From Gordonia neofelifaecis NRRL B-59395 (GTDB lineage Bacteria > Actinomycetota > Actinomycetes > Mycobacteriales > Mycobacteriaceae): DNA of 64,000 nt. The stretch covers positions 99,187 to 163,186 of the forward strand of contig NZ_AEUD01000011.1 of assembly GCF_000192435.1 (NCBI RefSeq). The letters run 5' to 3'. Below the pieces are notes generated by a model. That model worked only from the letters and a program-made list of their open reading frames with translations, did no database searches and had not been told where the DNA came from. The translations under genes were made by a program, and so were the position numbers. Shown one piece after another: positions 18,288 to 26,048 of the stretch. Each line of letters starts with the position of its first letter. Within the stretch, counting starts at the first letter, position 1.

Positions 18288-19169
18288 CTATCGACGTTCG
18301 GTCCACTCCTCGTAGAACTCCGGCATCTGAGAAGCCTTCGAGCGGAAGTCGGCCGGGCGCTTCTCGAGGAACGCGCGCACGCCGTCGTCGCCATCGCCGA
18401 TGCTCGTGTAGAACATCGCCAGCGAGTCGATGCGATGCGCCTCCACCGGGTGATCCTGCGCGGAGTTCCGGTACAGCATCTGGCGGGCGAAGGCGACGGC
18501 CATCGGCGACCGTCCCTTGGTCCAGGCGTCGGCGAGCTCGCGCGCGGCGTCGAGTAGATCGTCCGGCTCGTGGACGCTCTGGGCCAGACCGGCGTCGAGA
18601 GCTGCCTGGGCGTCGAGGATGTCGGCGCGATACACCAGGTCCAGCGCCTTCGGCAGGCCGACGACCCGCGGCAGGAACCACGACGAGGCCGCCTCGGGGA
18701 CGATGCCCAGACGGCCGAAGACGAAACCGATCCGGCCCTTGGTCGACACCAGTCGCGCGTCCATCGGCAGGGTCATGGTGGCGCCGATCCCGACCGCCGC
18801 GCCGTTGATCGCGGCGATCACCGGTTTCCGGCAGTCGTGGATCGTGAGTGTCACCCGGCCGCCCGTGTCGCGCACTCGGGCCAGTTCGGGATCGTCGAGG
18901 TCCTCCAGATCGGCGAGCCCGGGCCGCTTGGAGTTGTCGAGGCCGAAGACGTTCTCGCCCTCGGTGGCCAGATCCATTCCCGCACAGAACGCACGACCGT
19001 TACCGGTCACGATCACCGCGCGGACCGAGTCGTCGTCGTTGACGGCGCGGAACGTGGCCTCCAGTTCCTGTCCCATCTTCACGGTGAACGCGTTGAGGTT
19101 CTCGGGCCGGTTGAGGCGGACGATCAGGATTCCGTCCTCGTTCTCTTGTGTCAGTGTCGTCAGTTCCAT
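18288..19169 (-). CDS. Enoyl-CoA hydratase/isomerase family protein
   Basis: Crotonase-fold enzyme, probably of fatty acid or sterol side-chain beta-oxidation. The 293-residue protein has RLNRPENLNAF, the first oxyanion segment GRAFCAGMDL, the second AINGAAVGIGATMTLPMD, and the FGRLGIVPEAASSW segment carrying the Glu expected for catalysis. ATG 19169 follows an AGGAGC site and gives the normal N-terminus MELTTLTQ; a longer upstream frame lacks family similarity. It is minus-strand and alone. Confidence 0.9.
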   Translation of the reverse strand: MELTTLTQENEDGILIVRLNRPENLNAFTVKMGQELEATFRAVNDDDSVRAVIVTGNGRAFCAGMDLATEGENVFGLDNSKRPGLADLEDLDDPELARVRDTGGRVTLTIHDCRKPVIAAINGAAVGIGATMTLPMDARLVSTKGRIGFVFGRLGIVPEAASSWFLPRVVGLPKALDLVYRADILDAQAALDAGLAQSVHEPDDLLDAARELADAWTKGRSPMAVAFARQMLYRNSAQDHPVEAHRIDSLAMFYTSIGDGDDGVRAFLEKRPADFRSKASQMPEFYEEWTERR

Positions 19170-19293
19170 GTGGTGCTTGCTCCTGGTGTCGAAAGTGTCG
19201 TTCACGGGGCGGTCGAAGGCCGGTGATTGCAGCTTAGAAGGGCGCCTTACGGGGACGCTGCGATCAGACATCGCAAGAATCTGCCCTGGAAGG

Positions 19294-19324
19294 GGCCACC
19301 GAGGGCAGATTGCCCTCGGTGGCC
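19294..19324 (-). terminator. Strong hairpin downstream of hypothetical gene
   Basis: GGCCACCGAGGGCA (19294-19307) and TGCCCTCGGTGGCC (19311-19324) form a perfect 14-bp stem with a GAT loop. It is 25 bases past the stop of the minus-strand gene ending at 19350, so it is probably its terminator. Confidence 0.7.
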
Positions 19325-19349
19325 GCTGAGGCGACGGATTGTTTGTGGG

Positions 19350-20075
19350 TCAGCCCCGCCCTCGAATCGGACGGGCCGGATTCAGCTTGTCCCCGTCCGC
19401 AGTGATCCGGTGGTTCGGTGCGGCGGGCCAGGCCTCGACAGCCGAGCTGAGCAGGATCCGATCGGCTGCCGCGGAACTCGCGCCGATGTAGGTGCAGATG
19501 AAATCGAAGTGTGAGCACACGTACCAGCTGCGATCCTCGGGCCACCACATGTTCGCGCGCAGCCCGTGAAGGCTCTCGGCAGCGCGACTGGACGGTCCGG
19601 ACGTCAGGTAGAAGTTGAAGGCCCCGATGCGTGCCTTCGGGAAATCGCGTGCGATGTCCTCGTGTGCGGTGTTGCCTTCCCAGAATGCGAAGGTGCACGA
19701 GACGTCGGTGCGGTCGCCGGTGAGCAGTCGGGCGATCTCATCGATCATCGTGCCTGGCGCGAAGTCGATGTAGGACGGTCCACTGTTGCAGGGCACGACG
19801 AGCTCGTCGGCGCCGCCCGTCGAGATGTTCGTCCATTGCATCTCGGCATGGGCGATCCGCCCGTTCACCCGGGCGACGTCGGACCATGAGAACTGCTCGA
19901 TCGGCTGGTCGTCGATCGTCCGCTCGACGGGATGAAGCACCCGGAGATATCGGTCATAGCCGGACGGAACCAACTCGGCGACGGTGCCCTCGTAGGGCGG
20001 CGCGAGGCGGTCATTGATCCACGCCGCGGCGGTCATGTCACGGAGGAGGTCGTCGCGAGTCCATTCTCGTCGCAT
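19350..20075 (-). CDS. Hypothetical protein (241 aa)
   Basis: Soluble protein of unknown function. It starts MRREWTRDDLLRDMTAAAWI and has conserved-looking blocks SGYDRYLRVLHPVERTID, HAEMQWTNI, FAFWEGNTAHEDIARDFP and ANMWWPEDRSWYVCSHFDF. It is rich in Trp and aromatic residues and lacks a signal peptide or membrane helix. ATG 20075 is chosen since the upstream open frame is antisense-like arginine-rich sequence. Ribosome site weak. It sits 88 bases downstream of the CoA-transferase gene on the same strand, so cotranscription is possible. I cannot name a family. Confidence 0.65.
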   Translation of the reverse strand: MRREWTRDDLLRDMTAAAWINDRLAPPYEGTVAELVPSGYDRYLRVLHPVERTIDDQPIEQFSWSDVARVNGRIAHAEMQWTNISTGGADELVVPCNSGPSYIDFAPGTMIDEIARLLTGDRTDVSCTFAFWEGNTAHEDIARDFPKARIGAFNFYLTSGPSSRAAESLHGLRANMWWPEDRSWYVCSHFDFICTYIGASSAAADRILLSSAVEAWPAAPNHRITADGDKLNPARPIRGRG

Positions 20076-20163
20076 CGGGAGCCCGTTCGTCGTTTGCCGA
20101 ACCCTGATCGAATCAGACAATCGGCGTGAGTACTGCCGGATCGCCGACGACCGCCCGCTCCGA

Positions 20164-21366
20164 TCACCCGCCCAGGCGAACCACGCCGGCGTCGGCCAGG
20201 CGGTCCACATCCGCCGGGGCGTAGCCCGCCTCCGCCAGCAGCGCGGCGGTCTGGGCGCCGAGCGCGGGGACATCGCCCATCGAGGCCTCCACATCGCCGA
20301 ACGTCGCCGGGGGAAGGAGTGCCTTGACCTGGGCGAACGGGGTGCCGACGGTACGCCAGCGGTCGCGGGCGGCCAATTGCGGATGGTCGGCGACATCGCC
20401 GAGTTGCTTGATCTGGGCGGCGGGGATTCCGGCGTCCGCCAGTTTCGCGTCGAGCTCGGCTGTGGTCCAGAGGCGCGTGCGGTCGGCGACCGCGGCGTCG
20501 CACGCGGCTCGGTTCTCGACGCGGCTCATGTTGGTGGCGAAACGCGGATCGTCGGTGAGCTCCGGAACACCGAGCACCGTGGTGAGAGCCCGCCAGCCGC
20601 CGTCGCTCTGCACGCCGATCAGGATCTGGCCGTCGCGGGTGGGGTAGGAGTCGTACGGCGCGATGGAGACATGACTGACGCCCATCCGCGGTGGCTGCTG
20701 CCCGGTGTACATCTGCGTGTAGAGCGAGTGGCCCATCCATTCGACGGTCGACTCCAGCATCGAGACCTCGATCGCGGCACCCTCGCCGGTCCGGTAGCGG
20801 CGCAGCAGCGCCGCGAGAACGGCTTGCGCGCAATACATTCCGGACGCGATGTCGGCGGTCGGGATCCCGGTCTTGACCGCGTCGTCGGGGGTGCCGGTGA
20901 TCGAGATGAGACCGCTCTCGGCCTGGATCAGCATGTCGTAAGCCTTGCGCTGCTCGAACGGCCCTCCGGTCCCGTAGCCCGACAGGTCGACGGTGACCAG
21001 TCCGGGATGGGCGGCTCGCAGTTCGTCGGACCCGAGGCAGAGGCGCGCGGCGGCACCGGGCGCCAGGTTCTGCAGGAAGACGTCGGCGCTCGCGATCAGC
21101 GTCTGGACGATGTCGCGACCTTCGGCCGACTTGAGGTCGACGGCCAGGGACTCCTTGCCTCGGTTCAACCAGACGAAGTGGGCGCCCGTGCCGTGCACGG
21201 CCTCGTCGTACGCGCGGGCGAAGTCGCCGCCGTCCGGCCGCTCCACCTTGATGACGCGGGCGCCGAGATCGGCGAGGTGCCGCGAGGCGAGGGGAGCGGC
21301 GACCGCCTGCTCGAGAGTCACGACCGTCACGCCGTCGAGCGGGAGCAGGGATTCGACATGTGCCAT
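20164..21366 (-). CDS. CaiB/BaiF family (class III) CoA-transferase
   Basis: Acyl-CoA:carboxylate CoA-transferase. The 400-residue protein starts MAHVESLLPLDGVTVVTLEQ and has the family hallmarks: APLASRHLADLGARVIKVER, FVWLNRGKESLAVDLKS, the presumed catalytic Asp144 in KAYDMLIQAESGLI, and GEGAAIEVSMLES. Normal family length. ATG 21366 is chosen; an open frame extends much further upstream but only as antisense of the secreted-protein genes. Probably activates a carboxylic acid for beta-oxidation; the substrate is unknown. Confidence 0.9.
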   Translation of the reverse strand: MAHVESLLPLDGVTVVTLEQAVAAPLASRHLADLGARVIKVERPDGGDFARAYDEAVHGTGAHFVWLNRGKESLAVDLKSAEGRDIVQTLIASADVFLQNLAPGAAARLCLGSDELRAAHPGLVTVDLSGYGTGGPFEQRKAYDMLIQAESGLISITGTPDDAVKTGIPTADIASGMYCAQAVLAALLRRYRTGEGAAIEVSMLESTVEWMGHSLYTQMYTGQQPPRMGVSHVSIAPYDSYPTRDGQILIGVQSDGGWRALTTVLGVPELTDDPRFATNMSRVENRAACDAAVADRTRLWTTAELDAKLADAGIPAAQIKQLGDVADHPQLAARDRWRTVGTPFAQVKALLPPATFGDVEASMGDVPALGAQTAALLAEAGYAPADVDRLADAGVVRLGG

Positions 21367-21654
21367 GCGAATCAGTGTCGCATCGGCGGAGGTCGGCCCG
21401 GCGCCCGCGGCGGGACCCGGCACCGTCCCATGTTCGGGCGATTCGTGCGGCGCGGATCCGGTTGCCGCCGAAGCGATATCCGGCATCCTTCGTTGTTCGG
21501 ACCAGCGCGTTCGACGGAGAATCGTGCTGTGACCTGCGTGATGAGACGGATCGTGCCATTTTGCATTGTGACATCGGAGTGTTTCACTGTCCGGGGCCCG
21601 ATGGAGACTGTGCCGCTCGCAGAACAGCGGTGCGCGGGCCGGAGGAGGTGACCG

Positions 21655-22923
21655 ATGCGGTCGATTAGTGTGTCGGGTATTCGGGCCGTGTTCGTCTCGG
21701 CGTTGGTGCTGACGGTCGCCGTCGGCGGGGCGGCGCTTGCTTCGCCGCGGGCGTCGGCCGCGCCGGAGCTCGATCGGTACCTGAATCTGCCGATGGTCAA
21801 CCGCGATGCCGATCACGGTCCGGGCGGCGTCAATCCGGCGCTGCCGACCGATCCGGCCGTGCTGCGGGGTCTGCTCGACGAGGCGCGCGAACGAGGGGTC
21901 GCGCCGACGTCGTACCAGGCTTTGCTGTTGCAGTACCGGCTCGCCGACACGACGGCCGCGGCCGGGATCGATCTCAAGTCGTGGAATCCGCGCGCCGGTG
22001 TGACCGCGAACCGCGGGAACCTCGCGAAGTCGTACCAGTTCTACAAGAATCTCCAGCTCGACCACCGAGAACTGCAGTGGGCGGGCATGGGCGGTCTCGT
22101 CGGCGCGGACTTCGGCGGTGGCCTTCTCGATTTCGAGCTGGCGACGAACGTCTACGCGTTCACTCGACTGGCACCGGTGGCGAACGCGATCGTGACCGAG
22201 ACCAACCGCGCGTTCGGCCCGGCGATCATCGACCGGCTGCCGACCGGCCTTCGCGCTCTCGCGCGCGTCGGCGCGACGATCACGCCCGCGGACCTCCAGT
22301 ACGTCCAAGGCTCGATCCTGGTGATGCAGAAGAACATCTTCAGCGATCTCATGCCCATGCATCGCGCATACGTGACTGGCGGGCTCCCAGCACTCCGCGA
22401 GATGTACGACGCGGGACTGTTCCCCGCCGACATCATGCGAGCGTGGGAGCAGGTCGCCACCAAGACCCCCGACGGCATCGCGGCAGGCAACGCCAGGCTG
22501 CTCAAGCGCGAGCAGGGCGACATCGTCAGCAAGCAGTGGGACGCGGTCCGCGCCTACCGCGGCGACATCGGTGAGGCGATGACCTACGCCAGCACCCTCG
22601 CCGGCTCGCCGTCGGTGGCCGGAGTGCTGCCGCTGCGGTCGTACAAGCCGCTCCAGCTCACCGGCACCACGCCCGACCGCCGCGTGGTCACCGTGACGGT
22701 GCCGCTGCCGTCGTGGAACTGGTCCGTGTTCGACCAGCGCTGGGACTACATCACCGATCAGCTCCTCCCGAAGTACCGCTACCAGGTGGAGAACCGCTGG
22801 TCGGACCTGCGCCGCGAGCTGGTGATCCCCGCGGATGCGCAGATGGAGCAGCATCGACCGATCTGGAACCTGCTGCCGATGATGCAGTCGGCGCTCGACA
22901 CGCTGAAGGCGGAAGTCCGATGA
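21655..22923 (+). CDS. Secreted protein of unknown function, coupled to lipase-like gene
   Basis: A 422-residue exported protein. Signal peptide: RSISVSGIRAVFVSALVLTV then ASPRASAAPEL. The mature part is helical and hydrophilic, with NLPMVNRDADHGPGGVNPAL, HRELQWAGMGGLVGADFGGG, and a C-terminus rich in Trp (PSWNWSVFDQRWDY). I see no enzyme motif. A very strong ribosome site (GGAGGAGGTGACC) precedes ATG 21655. Its stop overlaps the start of the lipase-like gene (ATGA), so the two proteins are made together and probably act together outside the cell. Confidence 0.75.
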   Translation: MRSISVSGIRAVFVSALVLTVAVGGAALASPRASAAPELDRYLNLPMVNRDADHGPGGVNPALPTDPAVLRGLLDEARERGVAPTSYQALLLQYRLADTTAAAGIDLKSWNPRAGVTANRGNLAKSYQFYKNLQLDHRELQWAGMGGLVGADFGGGLLDFELATNVYAFTRLAPVANAIVTETNRAFGPAIIDRLPTGLRALARVGATITPADLQYVQGSILVMQKNIFSDLMPMHRAYVTGGLPALREMYDAGLFPADIMRAWEQVATKTPDGIAAGNARLLKREQGDIVSKQWDAVRAYRGDIGEAMTYASTLAGSPSVAGVLPLRSYKPLQLTGTTPDRRVVTVTVPLPSWNWSVFDQRWDYITDQLLPKYRYQVENRWSDLRRELVIPADAQMEQHRPIWNLLPMMQSALDTLKAEVR

Positions 22924-24269
22924 CAGCGGCCAGGCGCGCGTCCGCCGTGGTGGCCGCGGTCGCCGTCGTCGCGTCGATCCTCGCCGCGTCGATCCTCGCC
23001 GCGCCGGCTCACGCGGGCCCGCGCACCCGGACACCTGCGCTCGGCGAGGTCTTCAACGGTTTCGTGATCGGCACCTTCGCGCACGGTCGGATGGCGGGTC
23101 CCGACGAGATCCTGGAGCCGCTCCGGGCCACCGACCCGTTCTATCGCGAGCCGCGGCTGTCCGGCACGGAGAAGCCCGGCACCCTGCTGAAGTCGAAGCC
23201 CGTCGCCGTGCAGTACACCGGCTTCCGCCCGGGTGACGTGACCGCCTACAAGATCATGTACGTGACCACCGCCCTCGACGGCACCGCGGACGTCAGCACC
23301 GGGCTCATCATGATCCCGCGCGACGGGCGGTCCGATGCGAAGCGCCCGATCGTCAGCTACCAGATGGCCAACGACAGCGTCGGCGGCAACTGCCATCCGT
23401 CGGCCATGTGGACCGGCGCCGATCCGCTCGACGGCGCCGCGATGTCGGCGCTCGGCCCGCTGGCGCAACTGTTCGGCAAGGGATACGCGGTCGTCATGTC
23501 CGACGTCGGCAACAACGGCGACCCGAATCCACACGGCGTCTTCGCGGGCAAGTACAACGCTCGCACCAGCCTCGACGCGATCCGGGCGGCCTTCGCGGTC
23601 ACCGACGCCGGCCTCTCGCGCACGGCCCCGATCGGCCTGTTCGGCATCGCGGGCGGCGGCGTCGGCACCGGCCACGCGCTGGAGATGAAGGATCGCTACG
23701 CGCCCGAACTCCAGATCAAGGCGGCCGTGCTCGAAGGCATGGTGCCGAACTACCGCAACTTCATCGCGACCGCCGACGGATCCGTCGGGTCCGGATTCGC
23801 GATGGCGACGCTGCTCGGTCTCGAGCCGCACTATCCCGACATGCGTCTGAACGATCACCTCAACGACGCCGGCCGCGCGGTCGCTGACTACTACCGCACC
23901 CAGTGCCAGAGCCCCGGGTACTTCACGCTGCCGTTGGTGCCGCTGCGGACGCTGTTCAAGGGCGATCAGCCACCGGCGGGAATCGCGTCGTTCCAACGCG
24001 CCTATCGCGACAACGTGATGGGTCTCGGCACCCCCGCGAAGGGCGTGCAGACGCTGGTGGCGTCGTGTGCCGCCGACGATTCGCCGATGTCGCTGGTGCC
24101 CGCGGCCGACTCGCGGAAGCTCGTCCACGACTGGCGCAGCCGCGGCGGCCTGGTCGACTACCAGCCGACCGACTGCAGCATGGTCGAGGCCATCACCGAC
24201 ATCTACGGCTGGGGAACCGATCTCTTCGGCATGCAGACCGTCGACTGGCTGGCCGCGCACCTGAAGTAG
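22920..24269 (+). CDS. Secreted LIP-type lipase fold, apparently lacking catalytic Ser and His
   Basis: A 449-residue exported protein. Signal peptide residues 1-32 (AVVAAVAVVASILAASILAA, then APAHAG). The body follows the secretory-lipase layout: KSKPVAVQYTGFRPGDVTAY, the KGYAVVMSDVGNNGDP segment, a strand-elbow GLFGIAGGGVG, then SCAADDSPMSLVP and DCSMVEAI near the end. In active relatives the elbow is G-x-S-G-G and the last motif carries His before Val-Glu-Ala; here they are Ala244 and Met421, while the Asp region (386-387) remains. It may therefore be a non-catalytic binding protein. It is translationally coupled to the preceding secreted protein. Confidence 0.8.
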   Translation: MTAARRASAVVAAVAVVASILAASILAAPAHAGPRTRTPALGEVFNGFVIGTFAHGRMAGPDEILEPLRATDPFYREPRLSGTEKPGTLLKSKPVAVQYTGFRPGDVTAYKIMYVTTALDGTADVSTGLIMIPRDGRSDAKRPIVSYQMANDSVGGNCHPSAMWTGADPLDGAAMSALGPLAQLFGKGYAVVMSDVGNNGDPNPHGVFAGKYNARTSLDAIRAAFAVTDAGLSRTAPIGLFGIAGGGVGTGHALEMKDRYAPELQIKAAVLEGMVPNYRNFIATADGSVGSGFAMATLLGLEPHYPDMRLNDHLNDAGRAVADYYRTQCQSPGYFTLPLVPLRTLFKGDQPPAGIASFQRAYRDNVMGLGTPAKGVQTLVASCAADDSPMSLVPAADSRKLVHDWRSRGGLVDYQPTDCSMVEAITDIYGWGTDLFGMQTVDWLAAHLK

Positions 24270-24420
24270 ACGGAGCGCTGCAAGGCGGTCTCTTATTACC
24301 GCAGGTCACCGCTCCCGTCACGAGGGCAGTGAGTCCCTCCCAGGTCGACCACTTCGGGGCACTCGCTGCCCTAGTAGATTCTGGACCGGAGCGAGGCCGC
24401 CGCCGGCCGCCGCCGTCCTC

Positions 24421-24481
24421 CGCGTCCCCGCCATCACGTCTGATGGACATATAGTCCGCGAACACTCCTCACGGGGACGCG
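24421..24481. ncRNA. Candidate structured RNA or terminator element
   Basis: CGCGTCCCCG (24421-24430) pairs perfectly with CGGGGACGCG (24472-24481). Inside, CCATCA-CGTC-TGATGG (24431-24446) forms a second perfect hairpin directly stacked on the first, and GGAC-ATATA-GTCC overlaps its 3' edge. This multi-branched potential is more than a simple terminator needs. No known class recognised. Confidence 0.35.
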
Positions 24482-24576
24482 CAAGTCACCACTAAGGGGT
24501 GTCGAGTAGCCCGTGAACCCTTCGGCGGAGCTCACGAGAACCCGGGTGCGAGCGTGTCGAGACTCGGGGTGTCGGG

Positions 24577-24627
24577 CGGTCTCGATGCGCCTCGTCACTT
24601 CGTTCCTCGGCTTACTCGACCATCGGG
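24577..24627. repeat. REP-like intergenic repeat, copy 1
   Basis: GGTCTCGATGCGCCTCGTC, ACTTCGTTCCTCGGCTTACTC and GACCATCGG in succession match the general form of the short dispersed intergenic palindromic repeat of GC-rich actinobacteria (gtctcga...cctcg...cttcg...cctcgacca). A related element lies at 44666-44714. Confidence 0.5.
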
Positions 24628-24642
24628 GGAAGGCGCTCTCGG

Positions 24643-25470
24643 CTACCCGGCCGCCTGCACCTCGACGACCGCGAGTTCGTCGGCCCGGAGTGTCGCATCG
24701 ATCGCGGCGATCGATCCGGTCGGGGTGAACGAGACGTCCATGACCAGGAGCATGGCGTCGGTGCCGGACGGGTGCGGCACGGCCACGCCGATCTTGCCGT
24801 CGAGCAGCACCGTCAGCGCCGACTTGGCGCGGAACATGAATGCCTCCGCGATCGCCGGCGCGCCGTTGACCAGGGCGGGCGGCTCGTCGTCGGTGAAGGT
24901 CCGGAACACCGCGTCGGGATCGAGCAGTTCGACGAGCGCGCCGAAGTCTCCGTCGCGGGAAGCCGACAGGAACGCCGCGACGGCGCTCGCGCGGCGGGAA
25001 CTCGCGTCGGGCGGTGCCGCGGACACTCGCTTGCGTGCCCGGCTCGCGACCTGGCGGGTGGCCGCGGGCGACTTTCCGAGAATCGAGGCGACGTCGTCGA
25101 ACGGCACCCCGAACACGTCGTGCAGGACGAACGCGACGCGTTCGGCGGGCCCGAGGTTGTCGATCACCGCGCTCATCGCGGACCCCACGGCTTCGGCGAG
25201 TTGCGCCTCATCGGCGGGCCCGGTGCGCGGGTCGGGCCGGTCGGCGTCCTCGATCGGCGCGGTGTCGCGGCGGGCACGCAGCATGTCGAGGCAGATGCGG
25301 GAGACGACCGTCGTCAGCCAGGCGGTCGGGTTGTCGATCTCGTCGTCGACATCCATGGCGCGGAGCCAGGCCTCCTGCACCGCCTCCTCCGCATCGGCGG
25401 GCGCGCCGAGCATCCGCGTGGCCACCGACATCAGTCGGGGACGAGCGTTCTCAAAGATTTCCGTCTGCAT
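24643..25470 (-). CDS. ECF sigma factor with fused SnoaL-like C-terminal domain (ECF41-like, SigJ type)
   Basis: RNA polymerase sigma factor of 275 residues. Sigma region 2 covers about residues 5-75 (RPRLMSVATRMLGAPADAEE, VQEAWLRAMDV, PTAWLTTVVSRICLDMLRAR). Region 4 is about 105-165 (LGPAERVAFVLHDVFGVPFD, ILGKSPAATRQVASRARKRV). A SnoaL-like domain fills 170-275 (AVAAFLSASRDGDFGALVEL, LDPDAVFRTF), which in this family replaces an anti-sigma factor. The WLPEP motif typical of many ECF41 linkers is not visible. It is divergent from an AhpD-like gene, the characteristic ECF41 partner, and faces a matching promoter. ATG 25470. Confidence 0.9.
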   Translation of the reverse strand: MQTEIFENARPRLMSVATRMLGAPADAEEAVQEAWLRAMDVDDEIDNPTAWLTTVVSRICLDMLRARRDTAPIEDADRPDPRTGPADEAQLAEAVGSAMSAVIDNLGPAERVAFVLHDVFGVPFDDVASILGKSPAATRQVASRARKRVSAAPPDASSRRASAVAAFLSASRDGDFGALVELLDPDAVFRTFTDDEPPALVNGAPAIAEAFMFRAKSALTVLLDGKIGVAVPHPSGTDAMLLVMDVSFTPTGSIAAIDATLRADELAVVEVQAAG

Positions 25471-25471
25471 G

Positions 25472-25498
25472 TGTCACATCCTTCTCCGTTGATCCGTC
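25472..25498 (+). promoter_or_regulatory. ECF41-type promoter for the AhpD-like gene
   Basis: TGTCACA (25472-25478), 16 bases, CGTC (25495-25498). This matches the promoter reported for ECF41 sigma factors as I recall it. Transcription would start near 25505 and run into the AhpD-like gene at 25575. Confidence 0.75.
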
Positions 25499-25506
25499 AT
25501 ATGAGT

Positions 25507-25533
25507 GACGGGGCAGTCGCTCCGCATGTGACA
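25507..25533 (-). promoter_or_regulatory. ECF41-type promoter for the sigma gene itself
   Basis: On the minus strand TGTCACA (25533-25527), 16 bases, CGTC (25510-25507): same elements and spacing as the plus-strand promoter. It faces the other promoter, the -10 elements being eight bases apart. It predicts autoregulation of the sigma factor. Confidence 0.75.
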
Positions 25534-25574
25534 GACGCCCGGCGCCGCCGGGACCGACGCAAGGAGACATGACC

Positions 25575-26033
25575 ATGAACGCACGGATGACCAACCCCGT
25601 GATGCTGCTTCCCGGCGTGTTCGACGCCCTGATGGCGATCCACAAGACCGTCGCCGACACCGGCCTGCCGCAGGACCTCTGCGAGATGGTGAACATGCGG
25701 GCCAGCCAGCTCAACGGCTGCAGCACGTGCCTCGACGGCCACTGGCGGATCGCCCGCAAGCTCGGCGTCAGCGACGAGAAGCTGTTCGCCGTCGGCGCGT
25801 GGCGGGACTCGCCGTACTTCTCCGACGCCGAGCGCATCGCGCTGGAGATGGCGGAGGAACTGACCGAGCTCTCGAACAAGCCCGAAGCGGTCTCCGACGA
25901 GCTGTGGGAGCGCGCCGCCGACGAGTTCGACGAGGCGCAGCTCGCCGCACTCGTCGTCGCGATCGGCAACATCAACCTCTACAACCGCGTGAACCATGCG
26001 ACGCGCCAGGTCGGCGGCTCGTGGAAGCCGTGA
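25575..26033 (+). CDS. Carboxymuconolactone decarboxylase/AhpD-like family protein
   Basis: All-helical AhpD-like protein of about 152 residues. The active-site-type motif is Cys49-Ser-Thr-Cys52-x-x-x-His56 (NGCSTCLDGHWR), seen in peroxidase or disulfide-reductase members, so a redox role is likely rather than lactone decarboxylation. ATG 25575 is preferred because AAGGAG ends eight bases before it; ATG 25569 is only two bases from that site. It is the standard partner of ECF41 sigma factors and has the matching promoter upstream. Confidence 0.9.
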   Translation: MNARMTNPVMLLPGVFDALMAIHKTVADTGLPQDLCEMVNMRASQLNGCSTCLDGHWRIARKLGVSDEKLFAVGAWRDSPYFSDAERIALEMAEELTELSNKPEAVSDELWERAADEFDEAQLAALVVAIGNINLYNRVNHATRQVGGSWKP

Positions 26034-26048
26034 ACACGGGACGGGCCG

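Larger units (their letters stand above)
24270..24642. other. Gene-free gap with RNA-like secondary structure
   Basis: The 373 bases between the lipase-like gene and the convergent sigma gene have no credible coding frame. They contain an 11-bp inverted repeat (24324-24334 with 24361-24371, one G-U), a compact nested structure at 24421-24481 and a REP-like sequence at 24577-24627; these are described separately. Confidence 0.6.

Noticed and set aside
21367-23034. Upstream extension of the CoA-transferase frame by more than 500 codons
   Set aside because: The extension is antisense to the secreted-protein genes and has shadow-type composition; the family N-terminus begins at ATG 21366.
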